Source: an uncultured Clostridia bacterium (GTDB lineage Bacteria > Bacillota > Clostridia > TANB77 > CAG-465). Taken from it: a DNA stretch of 51,999 nt. The notes below the pieces were generated by a model. It saw nothing but the letters and a program-made list of their open reading frames with translations, ran no database searches and had not been told where the DNA came from. This document shows positions 8,385-16,990 of the stretch, piece after piece. Positions within the stretch are counted from its first letter, which is position 1. Each line of letters opens with the position of its first letter. The stretch covers positions 1-51,999 of the forward strand of contig CANQLD010000004.1 in assembly GCA_947624625.1 (NCBI GenBank). Reading direction: 5' to 3'. A program made the position numbers and the translations under genes.

Positions 8385-10649
8385 TTATATATCAAATTTA
8401 ATTGCACCATCATTTTCAGTTATATATATTTTAATTCCTTTACTCTTTAATCTATCTACTATTTCTTTTGAAGGATGACCATATACTTTTTTCTTCGAAG
8501 ATATTATAGCATTTTCTACTTTCAAACTATCTATAAATTCTTGTGATGTTGAAGTTATAGAGCCGTGATGTCCAACTTGCATTATTTTTATATTTTCAAG
8601 CTTAATATTTCTTTTTAGTAAATATTCTTCTGTTTTGCAAGTTGCATCTCCCATAAATAGCAAGTATATACCATTTACTTTAACTAAAATTACTTGACTA
8701 TTTGCATTTTCAATATCTTTATCAACTATTACCTCGTTTATATCTGGTGCAAGTATTTCTAAAGTTATATCTTTATACTTAAAGCTATCACCTATATTAC
8801 TATTTACAAAAGCTATATTTTTTTCTTTTGCAAAATTTTTTATTTTTTCATAATTTTCATTTGCTACTTTAGGCTCCTCATATACTATCTTTTCTATTGG
8901 TATATCAAAACCATTACTTAACAAAAGGTTTATATGGTCATTATGGAAATGTGTTAAAAAGCACACATCTATTTTACTTATTCCCTTTTGTTTTAGAAAA
9001 GCTTCAAGCACATTTCTAGCAAGATTTTTTGTAGTCGAGCCACAATCTATTAATATATTCTTTCTTTGATAGCGAATAAATGCCATATTGCCTTGCCCTA
9101 CGTTAAAATAATATACATAGTTTTCTAGATATAATATGTTTATATAGTATAAAGCTACAAAAAAGATATATAAACTTAAAAAGATACTAAGTAATAGTTT
9201 TGCTTTTTTCACATTCTCTCTTTTAAAATATAGTATTGCTTTTTTTCTATACCTATATGCTATAAAAAAAATATAGTAAAGAATAACTATATAAAAAGCA
9301 GGTTTTGGAATATTTACAATACAAGCAAACTTAGTACAAAAAGTAGATAACTTGATTAATAAAAAAATCATAAGATTTAAAGCACTAAATAGTATAGTTG
9401 AAACAAATGGAATAAACATTAAAAACAAAACTAAAAATCCTAGAAAAAATACAATAGACGCAAGTGGATATATAACTATATTTGCTAAAAAAGATGTAAC
9501 TGAAATTTCATTAAAATAATATATTTGAACTGGAAGTACCAAAATCTGAACAGAAATATACATTGATAAAATTTTATTTATACATTTAAAAAAGTTATAT
9601 AATATTACCTTAAGCTTATTTGTTTCTATATAATCATATTTTAGAAAGTTCTTTAATTTAACATCAAAAAAGCTATTTATTTCACTAAAAAAAGTTATAA
9701 TTGAAAGAACTGCAAGATAAGATAAAATAAAACTAATATTAAATATGATATATGGATTATATGTAACAAGTAATAGTGCTGAAAAAATCAAAGCAAAATA
9801 CTTATTTATTCTTACATTATAGTATTTAAATACAAGTATTACAATATTCATTATTCCAGCTCTAAGTACAGACGCAGAAAACGAAGCAATGGCACAAAAA
9901 ATGGTTATAATTACTATGCTAAACATTAATTTTAATTTCTTTTCTTTTTTGTTTTCTTCATTAAATAAACTAGATACAACAAGTAGCATATACGAGATAT
10001 TAGCACCTGATACCGCTGTTATATGTGACATACCATTAATATTTAAGTCATTTTTTATATCTTCTTCTAAAAGTGTAGTATCTCCATAAATCATACTTGT
10101 TAAAAGCCCTGCTCTTTCTTTAGGCAAACTGGTTACTATTTTTTCATTAACCAAATTTTTGTAGTTATAAATAAGTTTCAAAAAAATATTACCATACTTT
10201 TCTCCAACCTTCTCAGCCCTGTACGTATTTATTACTCCTACTATTTTATTTGAATTTAAATATCTTTTGTAATTAAATTCATTAGGATTATGCAAAAGTT
10301 CTGGTATAGTTATTTTTCCATTTATTTTAAGTTTATCTGCATACTTAAAATTTGCATAATCATTTGTTTTAAACTCTTTTCCTACACTTCCATAAATATT
10401 TAACAAAAAATTATTTTTATCATATCTAACTAGATAAGTTATTCTTTCTTCTGCAACTTTTTTTAATTCAACTACCATCACCTCTCTTACTACTTCATCC
10501 TCGCTATATTTAAAATTAAATGTATAAATATAATATCCTATTCTTGCAAAAAGAAGTAAAACTACAATTACTAAGAAAACAATTTTTTTGTTTTTCATAT
10601 ATCTTAATATATCATAATTTTGTATAAACATAAAGGAAAATGAGGGCAA
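8385..10649 (-). CDS. comEC: ComEC/Rec2-family competence DNA channel protein
   Basis: HITAVSGANISYM motif in a polytopic membrane core plus C-terminal metallo-beta-lactamase domain (LTHFHNDH; MQVGHHGS). Confidence 0.92.
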   Translation of the reverse strand: MPSFSFMFIQNYDILRYMKNKKIVFLVIVVLLLFARIGYYIYTFNFKYSEDEVVREVMVVELKKVAEERITYLVRYDKNNFLLNIYGSVGKEFKTNDYANFKYADKLKINGKITIPELLHNPNEFNYKRYLNSNKIVGVINTYRAEKVGEKYGNIFLKLIYNYKNLVNEKIVTSLPKERAGLLTSMIYGDTTLLEEDIKNDLNINGMSHITAVSGANISYMLLVVSSLFNEENKKEKKLKLMFSIVIITIFCAIASFSASVLRAGIMNIVILVFKYYNVRINKYFALIFSALLLVTYNPYIIFNISFILSYLAVLSIITFFSEINSFFDVKLKNFLKYDYIETNKLKVILYNFFKCINKILSMYISVQILVLPVQIYYFNEISVTSFLANIVIYPLASIVFFLGFLVLFLMFIPFVSTILFSALNLMIFLLIKLSTFCTKFACIVNIPKPAFYIVILYYIFFIAYRYRKKAILYFKRENVKKAKLLLSIFLSLYIFFVALYYINILYLENYVYYFNVGQGNMAFIRYQRKNILIDCGSTTKNLARNVLEAFLKQKGISKIDVCFLTHFHNDHINLLLSNGFDIPIEKIVYEEPKVANENYEKIKNFAKEKNIAFVNSNIGDSFKYKDITLEILAPDINEVIVDKDIENANSQVILVKVNGIYLLFMGDATCKTEEYLLKRNIKLENIKIMQVGHHGSITSTSQEFIDSLKVENAIISSKKKVYGHPSKEIVDRLKSKGIKIYITENDGAIKFDI

Positions 10650-10738
10650 ATTTACTGTCTAATTTTGTCTAAATTAACCATTAATTAAAAAATTTCATAT
10701 ACTACACTAGTATTTTATACTTTTTTTAGGAGGAAAAA

Positions 10739-11815
10739 ATGATAACACTTAGTTTATGTATGATAGTAAAAGATGAAGAAGATGTTATATCTCGTTGTCT
10801 TGACTCAGTAAAAGATATAGTAGACGAGATTGTTATAGTAGATACTGGCTCAAAAGACAAAACAAAGGAAATTTGCAAGAAATATACTGATTTAGTTTAT
10901 GATTTTAAATGGGTAGACGACTTTGCCAAAGCAAGAAACTATTCTTTTTCAAAAGCTACTAAAGACTATATTATATGGCTTGACGCAGATGATGTAATTT
11001 ATGAAAAAGATAAAATTAAGCTAATTAATCTAAAAAATACATTAGATAAAAATGTTGATATTTTAATGCTAAAATACAACACTGGATTTGACAAAGATGG
11101 AAATGTTACATTTTCATACTATAGAGAAAGAATACTAAAAAGACAAAGTAATTTTAAATGGGTAAGTCCAATACATGAAGCCATAGTTCCAAGTGGAAAT
11201 GTTGTATATAGTGATATTGCTATTACTCATAAAAAGGAAAAAGCAACAAATCCCAAAAGAAATATAAAAATATTTAAGAAAATGTTAAAAGAAGGATACA
11301 AACTAGACTTAAGGCAACAGTTCTATTATTCTCGTGAGTTATACTATAACCAAGAATATAAAGAGGCGATTAAAAACTTTAATAAATTTCTTGAACATAA
11401 AGAAGGTTTCTTAGAAAATAAAATAAATGCGTGCATTGATTTATCAAACTGTTATATAGCACTAAATGATAGCAAAAAAGCTTTTTTAGCTCTTACGAAA
11501 AGCTTTTTGTATGACAGTCCAAGAGCAGAAATATGTTGTAGGCTTGGAGCTATACTTCTTGAAATGGAAAAATATAAAGAGGCAATTTTTTGGTACAATT
11601 TAGCAACTAAATGTAAACTTGACGAAACAAAAGGTGGCTTTTATGAAATGGAGTGCTATGACTTTCTTCCATATATACAAATCTGTGTATGTTATTTTAA
11701 ATTAGGAGATATAGAAAATGCCATTAAATACAATGAACTTGCTGGCAAAATCAAACCAACAAGTACTGCCTATTTATATAACAAAGATTTTTTTAATAAA
11801 TTAAATAAACATTAA
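10739..11815 (+). CDS. GT2-family glycosyltransferase with TPR-like C-terminal half
   Basis: ITLSLCMIVKDEEDVISRCLDSVKDIVDEIVIVDTGSKDKT; DADD motif; C-terminal helical repeats. Confidence 0.88.
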   Translation: MITLSLCMIVKDEEDVISRCLDSVKDIVDEIVIVDTGSKDKTKEICKKYTDLVYDFKWVDDFAKARNYSFSKATKDYIIWLDADDVIYEKDKIKLINLKNTLDKNVDILMLKYNTGFDKDGNVTFSYYRERILKRQSNFKWVSPIHEAIVPSGNVVYSDIAITHKKEKATNPKRNIKIFKKMLKEGYKLDLRQQFYYSRELYYNQEYKEAIKNFNKFLEHKEGFLENKINACIDLSNCYIALNDSKKAFLALTKSFLYDSPRAEICCRLGAILLEMEKYKEAIFWYNLATKCKLDETKGGFYEMECYDFLPYIQICVCYFKLGDIENAIKYNELAGKIKPTSTAYLYNKDFFNKLNKH

Positions 11816-12219
11816 CAAGTCTTGTCCAAATATCATAATATATATTGAGCATAGCTCAAATAAAGGGAGGATTTTTTATGAATAATTATTGTGGAAATTA
11901 TAACTCTAATTCTTGCTGCTGTAATCCTTGTTGTCCACCAATATACTATCCAACTGGTGTATCTGGTATAACTGGTCCTACTGGACCTATTGGACCTACT
12001 GGTCCTCAAGGTGTTCAAGGAATACAAGGTATTCCAGGTGTAACTGGACCTACTGGTGTAACAGGTGCTACAGGAGCAACTGGACCTACAGGAGCAGCTC
12101 CAGTTCTTCAAATTGGAACAGTAACAACTGGAACAACACCTAGTGTAACAATTTTACCTGTAACAGACGGAGTTTATACTATAAACTTTGTACTTCCAGA
12201 AGGTCCTACAGGAGCTACT

Positions 12220-12254
12220 GGTGCTACAGGAGCTACTGGACCAACTGGACCTAC
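12220..12254 (+). repeat. 35-bp direct repeat, left copy (collagen-coding)
   Basis: ggtgctacaggagctactggaccaactggacctac; identical copy at 15178-15212. Confidence 0.95.
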
Positions 12255-12259
12255 CCAAC

Positions 12260-12276
12260 GATTGTTTAAATCTTCT
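12260..12276 (+). repeat. Left 17-bp subterminal inverted repeat
   Basis: gattgtttaaatcttct, perfect inverse of 15153-15169. Confidence 0.95.
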
Positions 12277-12295
12277 AAAAATATTTTATTATAAA

Positions 12296-12772
12296 TTAAT
12301 TTTTTAGCTCCATAATTACAAATTCAGTATCATTTCCAAAAGAATCTTTTTTTACTTTTGTTTCAGTAATAACAAAACCTACTTTTTCGTATGCTTTTAT
12401 TGCTCTTTGATTAAAACTTCTTACTTCTAAATAAATTAAATAGTTAGGAAATCTATTTTTTATCTCATTAATACCATCATTTAAAAAATACTTTCCTTTA
12501 CCTTTACCACAATAATCTGGTCTTAATCCTATTCCAAAAAAGATTTTTTTATCAGGCATTTTTTTCATATTTATATACGCAATAACTTCTTCATTATATA
12601 TATAACAAATATAATTATCTCTATTTTCTTTTTTAGTTATCCCATATCCCTTATCTACTGCTTCAAAATAAGAAGGTAAATTGTACACAGAATACTCATT
12701 TTCATAATTCCAACTACAAATATCTTTAGCATATATATCATTCATATTATCTTTTATATATTTTGTTTCCAT
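12296..12772 (-). CDS. GNAT-family N-acetyltransferase (element cargo)
   Basis: IGLRPDYCGKGKGKYFL and LEVRSFNQRAIKAYEKVGF are GNAT motifs. Confidence 0.85.
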   Translation of the reverse strand: METKYIKDNMNDIYAKDICSWNYENEYSVYNLPSYFEAVDKGYGITKKENRDNYICYIYNEEVIAYINMKKMPDKKIFFGIGLRPDYCGKGKGKYFLNDGINEIKNRFPNYLIYLEVRSFNQRAIKAYEKVGFVITETKVKKDSFGNDTEFVIMELKN

Positions 12773-12945
12773 ATTGTTTACCTTTCTCTAATTAATATTA
12801 CCATTATTATAACTAAAAATTTACTAATATTCAACAGTATATTAGCATATTAGAACATCACAACTTTAATTAACTTGAAAATTACGTATCTCTTTTTCAT
12901 TTACTGAATATATATTAGTAAACAAGTATTTTTGGAGTAAAAAAA

Positions 12946-13113
12946 ATGAACAAAGAAGGAAAAACACAAAAAACTATATTTATTTATACAGAAGAATTTA
13001 AAACGGAATCTTTTACTAATAAAGAAAATTTAAAAGAAATTTTTAATGTTAAACTATATAATTATATTAAAAAAAAAGAAAATAAAATTTTTGGGAGTTG
13101 TAATGAAAATTAA
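12946..13113 (+). CDS. small 55-aa protein overlapping the recombinase start
   Basis: MNKEGKTQKTIFIYTEEFKTESFTNKENLKEIFNVKLYNYIKKKENKIFGSCNEN*, ggag RBS upstream; stop overlaps recombinase ATG at 13103; absent from the supplied ORF track. Confidence 0.5.
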   Translation: MNKEGKTQKTIFIYTEEFKTESFTNKENLKEIFNVKLYNYIKKKENKIFGSCNEN

Positions 13114-15145
13114 AAAAGCTATAAGAGCAGTACTATATCTAAGATTATCTGACGAAGATAAAGATAAATTAACAAAAGAAGAATTATCAGAAAGTATAAA
13201 AAATCAAGAAACTATGTTAAAAGATTATGCTAAAGAGCATAATTGGGAAATAGTTTCAGTTTTTAAAGATGAAGATTGGTCTGGCTCTGATGCAACAAGA
13301 CCTGAATTTAATGATATGATTAAGTATTGCAAAGATGGAAATACTGATATCGTCTTATGCAAAAGTCAAAGTAGATTTGCTAGAGATATGGAATTAGTTG
13401 AAAAGTATGTTCATAACTTATTTCACGAGTGGAATATTAGGTTTGTTACAGTTGTTGATAGAATAGATAATACAAAACAAGAAACTAAAAAAACTAGTCA
13501 AATTTTAGGACTTACTGATCAATGGTATTTAGAAGATACTTCTGAAAATGTTAGAAAAACTTTGAAAATAAAAAGAGAAAATGGACAATTTACTGGTTCT
13601 TTTGCACCTTATGGCTATATGAAAGATTCTGAAAATAAAAATCATTTAATAGTTGACCCTATTGCATCTAACATTGTTAAAAGAATATATGAAGAATTTC
13701 TATCAGGTAAAGGAATAAGTACCATAGCCAAAGACTTAAATAAAGATAATATTTTAAGTCCTTATGAGTACAAAAAAATAAATGGTATTAAACTATCTGT
13801 TCCACTATTAAAAAGTACTTCAAATTACGAATTTATAGAAAGAGCTGGTACATATAAAATTGATGTTTATTATACTAATAATGAGAATCAAATAATAAAT
13901 AATCTTGTTACTTACAATTTTTTATCATCCAATAAAAATAAGTTTGACAATAAATGTGAAATTATTTTAAAGCAATTTTCTAGTAAAAAAATGAAAGTAT
14001 ATTACACGACAAATAATGATATTGATATAAACAACTTTAATCTAAAACAATGGACTGTTTTAAATGAAAATGAAACAATACCAAATAATACAACTTGTAT
14101 AGCAACTTACACACCAAAACTAGATAATATGCATACTATTGAATACCACTTTGAAATTACTTTAAAAGAAAATATCAAACACGAAAAATTTTATTTTTAT
14201 ATAGAAAGAAAATCTAAAAATAAAAATGTAGTATTAAATTTTAAATACAATATTAGAAATAAATATAAGTGGTCTGAACAATATATAAAAAAAATATTAA
14301 CTAATGAGTATTATATTGGTAATTTAGTACAATTTAAAAGTACCACTGTTAGTTATAAAAATCATACAATTATACACAATGATAAAGAAGACTGGATAAA
14401 AGTATACAATACACATACTAAAATAATTAATTCTACTGACTGGTATAAAGTACAAGAAAGATTAAAACTAAAATCTCGTAGTACAAAAAAAGGTACCCTA
14501 CATCCATTTACTAATAAAGTATTTTGTATGAAATGTAATCAACCATTTTGTAAATGTGGAAAAAATAACAAATGTGGATATGGATACTTGGCTTGCAGAG
14601 ATAAACGTAATAAATGGTTAAACTGTGATAATAAAAAATATTTAAATGAAAAAGATTTCTATAATTTTATAATTAATAAAATTAATATACTTCTCAATAA
14701 GTTCTATAGTGAAAAAGATTTAAAAAACTTAGAGAAAAAAGATACTGTTAATAATCTATATGAAAATAAAATTAATGGACTAGAAAAAGAATTAAAAAAA
14801 CTAGAAAAAGAATTAGAATACAAAATTTCTTGTTTTTCTAAATTATATGAAGATTATACTAAAGAAATACTTACCGAAAAAGAGTTTCTTATCCTAAAAT
14901 TAAAATATAATGATGAAGTACAAAAACTAGAAAGTCGAATATCTAATATAAAGCAAGATATTAATACTACCTTAAAACAAAAAAATTCTATCAAAGACAA
15001 AACTGAAATTATAAAAAAATATAAGCATATAGAAAAAATAGATAATGAAATTATAAATGAATTTATTTATAAAATATTAATTGGTAAATACAATATTGAA
15101 AATCAAACAAGAGAAATTAAAATAATATGGAATTTTATTATTTAA
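13103..15145 (+). CDS. large serine recombinase
   Basis: Resolvase domain (RAVLYLRLSDED...SRFARDMELVE), recombinase domain (KGISTIAKDLN...ILTNEYYIGNL), zinc ribbon (CMKCNQPFCKC...C), C-terminal coiled coil; start chosen at 13103 after gggag RBS. Confidence 0.93.
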   Translation: MKIKKAIRAVLYLRLSDEDKDKLTKEELSESIKNQETMLKDYAKEHNWEIVSVFKDEDWSGSDATRPEFNDMIKYCKDGNTDIVLCKSQSRFARDMELVEKYVHNLFHEWNIRFVTVVDRIDNTKQETKKTSQILGLTDQWYLEDTSENVRKTLKIKRENGQFTGSFAPYGYMKDSENKNHLIVDPIASNIVKRIYEEFLSGKGISTIAKDLNKDNILSPYEYKKINGIKLSVPLLKSTSNYEFIERAGTYKIDVYYTNNENQIINNLVTYNFLSSNKNKFDNKCEIILKQFSSKKMKVYYTTNNDIDINNFNLKQWTVLNENETIPNNTTCIATYTPKLDNMHTIEYHFEITLKENIKHEKFYFYIERKSKNKNVVLNFKYNIRNKYKWSEQYIKKILTNEYYIGNLVQFKSTTVSYKNHTIIHNDKEDWIKVYNTHTKIINSTDWYKVQERLKLKSRSTKKGTLHPFTNKVFCMKCNQPFCKCGKNNKCGYGYLACRDKRNKWLNCDNKKYLNEKDFYNFIINKINILLNKFYSEKDLKNLEKKDTVNNLYENKINGLEKELKKLEKELEYKISCFSKLYEDYTKEILTEKEFLILKLKYNDEVQKLESRISNIKQDINTTLKQKNSIKDKTEIIKKYKHIEKIDNEIINEFIYKILIGKYNIENQTREIKIIWNFII

Positions 15146-15152
15146 ATACAAT

Positions 15153-15169
15153 AGAAGATTTAAACAATC
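15153..15169 (+). repeat. Right 17-bp subterminal inverted repeat
   Basis: agaagatttaaacaatc, perfect inverse of 12260-12276. Confidence 0.95.
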
Positions 15170-15174
15170 AATCA

Positions 15175-15231
15175 ACCGGTGCTACAGGAGCTACTGGACC
15201 AACTGGACCTACTGGCGAAGCAGCAGGTTAA
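15175..15231 (+). pseudogene. 3' portion of the interrupted collagen-like gene
   Basis: ACC GGT GCT ACA GGA ... GGC GAA GCA GCA GGT TAA = [18 protein letters not shown]. Confidence 0.88.
15178..15212 (+). repeat. 35-bp direct repeat, right copy
   Basis: Identical to 12220-12254. Confidence 0.95.
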
Positions 15232-15261
15232 TAATTAGCTTTGTAATATACCAATTATTCA

Positions 15262-15294
15262 AACAAGTCAATGTAAATATTGACTTGTTTTTTT
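15262..15294 (+). terminator. Terminator of the collagen-like gene
   Basis: aacaagtcaatgtaaatattgacttgttttttt. Confidence 0.8.
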
Positions 15295-15336
15295 GTATAT
15301 TATATAATTTATATATGTTAAGGGGGTATAAATTAT

Positions 15337-15993
15337 ATGGAAATAATAGTACAAGGTACTGGAAGTGAACTTTTTGTACCAAATGAGGTTACACTTAGTA
15401 TAACTTTTTATGTTCGTGAAGCAAAATATGAAAATGCACTACTTTCTGGAACAGAAATGGTAGAAAGTTTTGTAAATGGAATACTTCTAAAAAATGATTT
15501 CAAAAAAGAAGATTTAAAAACAAGAAATTTTACAATTAGAAAAGAAACAAAATATAACGAAACTACTAAAAACTATGATTTTAACGGATACTCATACAAT
15601 CAATATGCTTCATTAAAATTTGATTATGACAAAGATAAACTTGCAAAATTAATGTATGAAATATCTACATTAGTACATCCACCTATGTACAGAATAGATT
15701 TTGGAGTAAAAGATAAAAAAGAATGTAAAAGAAGTGTTCTAGCTAAAGCATACAAAGATGCTGAGGAACAAGCACAAGCAATAGCAAGTGCTGCTGGTAA
15801 AACTTTAAAACAATGTGCAAAGATAGACTTTAAACCTTTTTCTACAGATTATATTTCTAGTGCACATATGAATTCTGATATTATGTATAAAGAAACTGCA
15901 TCATATTCTAAAGCTAAAGCTATATCAGATACATTTACACCTGAAGATATTGAAGTTACTGAAACATTATACTGCTTATGGATTGCAGAATAA
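15337..15993 (+). CDS. SIMPL-domain (DUF541-like) protein
   Basis: MEIIVQGTGSELFVPNEVTLSI...KAYKDAEEQAQAIASAAGKTL. Confidence 0.75.
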   Translation: MEIIVQGTGSELFVPNEVTLSITFYVREAKYENALLSGTEMVESFVNGILLKNDFKKEDLKTRNFTIRKETKYNETTKNYDFNGYSYNQYASLKFDYDKDKLAKLMYEISTLVHPPMYRIDFGVKDKKECKRSVLAKAYKDAEEQAQAIASAAGKTLKQCAKIDFKPFSTDYISSAHMNSDIMYKETASYSKAKAISDTFTPEDIEVTETLYCLWIAE

Positions 15994-16009
15994 TATAACA
16001 AAATAGGTA

Positions 16010-16050
16010 TAAGAAGATTAATACAAATTACTCTGTTTAATCTTCTTTTT
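16010..16050 (+). terminator. Terminator hairpin
   Basis: agaagatta...taatcttcttttttt. Confidence 0.6.
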
Positions 16051-16145
16051 TTATATACTTTTCCCTTGTTTTTTTGTTTCCATTGATGTATACTATAATT
16101 GTTAATATTCATATATATTAATAGGAAAAGAAGGAGGAATATATT

Positions 16146-16715
16146 ATGATAGAAATTAGATGGCATGGTAGAGGCGGACAAGGTGCTAAAACAGCTTCTT
16201 TACTACTTGCAGATGCAGCATTTAATACAGGTAAATATATTCAAGGTTTTCCTGAATATGGTCCTGAAAGGATGGGAGCTCCTATTACTGCATACAACAG
16301 AATAAGCGAAACACCTATTAGAGTACACTCAAATATATATGAGCCAAATTATGTTGTAATAGTTGATGACTCATTAATTGGATCTGTTAATGTACTAGAT
16401 GGCCTTAAAGATGATGGAGCAATCCTTATCAATACTAACCAAGATATTAGTACATTAAGAGAAAAACTTGGAAACTATACTGGCAGACTATATACAATAG
16501 ATGCTACTAAAATAAGTAGAGAACTACTTAAAGCAAATTATCCAAATACTGCAATGCTTGCAGCAATAGTTCATATTGCAGATATAATGTCTAAAGATGA
16601 ACTATTAAGAGAAATGGAAGGATCTTTCAAGCACAAATTTGTTAGAAAACCAGAAGTTATTGCTCCAAATATGGAAGCAGTAAGAAGAGGCTTTGATGAG
16701 ATAGTGGGAGGATAA
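16146..16715 (+). CDS. porG: 2-oxoacid (pyruvate):ferredoxin oxidoreductase gamma subunit
   Basis: IRWHGRGGQGAKTASLLLADAAF...GPERMGAPI. Confidence 0.88.
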   Translation: MIEIRWHGRGGQGAKTASLLLADAAFNTGKYIQGFPEYGPERMGAPITAYNRISETPIRVHSNIYEPNYVVIVDDSLIGSVNVLDGLKDDGAILINTNQDISTLREKLGNYTGRLYTIDATKISRELLKANYPNTAMLAAIVHIADIMSKDELLREMEGSFKHKFVRKPEVIAPNMEAVRRGFDEIVGG

Positions 16716-16719
16716 TTTT

Positions 16720-16974
16720 ATGAAAAATAGTAATATATTAAAAGATGGAAATTCAATAGAATTTAAAACAGGTGCATGGAGAGCAAGAACACCAAGTCAT
16801 AGCAAAGAAAAATGTAAAAATTGTATGATGTGTGTTCCTTTTTGCCCTGAAGCTTGTATAAAACAAGAAGATAATATTTTAGTAGGCATTGACCTTGATT
16901 ATTGTAAAGGATGTGGCGTATGTTCAAAAGTATGTCCATTTGGTGCCATTGAAATGAAAGATAATAATGATTAG
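16720..16974 (+). CDS. porD: 2-oxoacid:ferredoxin oxidoreductase delta (ferredoxin) subunit
   Basis: Two 4Fe-4S motifs CKNCMMCVPFCPEAC and CKGCGVCSKVCPFGA. Confidence 0.9.
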   Translation: MKNSNILKDGNSIEFKTGAWRARTPSHSKEKCKNCMMCVPFCPEACIKQEDNILVGIDLDYCKGCGVCSKVCPFGAIEMKDNND

Positions 16975-16990
16975 AAAGGAGAATTATACT

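Larger units (their letters stand above)
11878..12294 (+). pseudogene. 5' portion of a collagen-like (Gly-X-Thr) repeat protein interrupted by the element at 12254-15175
   Basis: [19 protein letters not shown] then [16 protein letters not shown]...[12 protein letters not shown]; reading frame enters the element and stops at 12294. Confidence 0.88.
12254..15175 (+). mobile_element. ~2.92 kb large-serine-recombinase element inserted in a collagen-like gene
   Basis: Serine recombinase plus GNAT cargo bounded by 17-bp inverted repeats 12260-12276 and 15153-15169; collagen repeats resume in frame at 15175. Confidence 0.88.

Noticed and set aside
11833-12143. ORFs 11833-12111 (-) and 11928-12143 (+)
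   Set aside because: Low-complexity alternate-frame translations of the collagen-like repeat DNA.
12220-15212. 35-bp direct repeats as a target-site duplication
   Set aside because: Serine recombinases do not make TSDs of this length; both copies encode collagen repeats, and boundaries are better explained by shared ACC and inverted arms.
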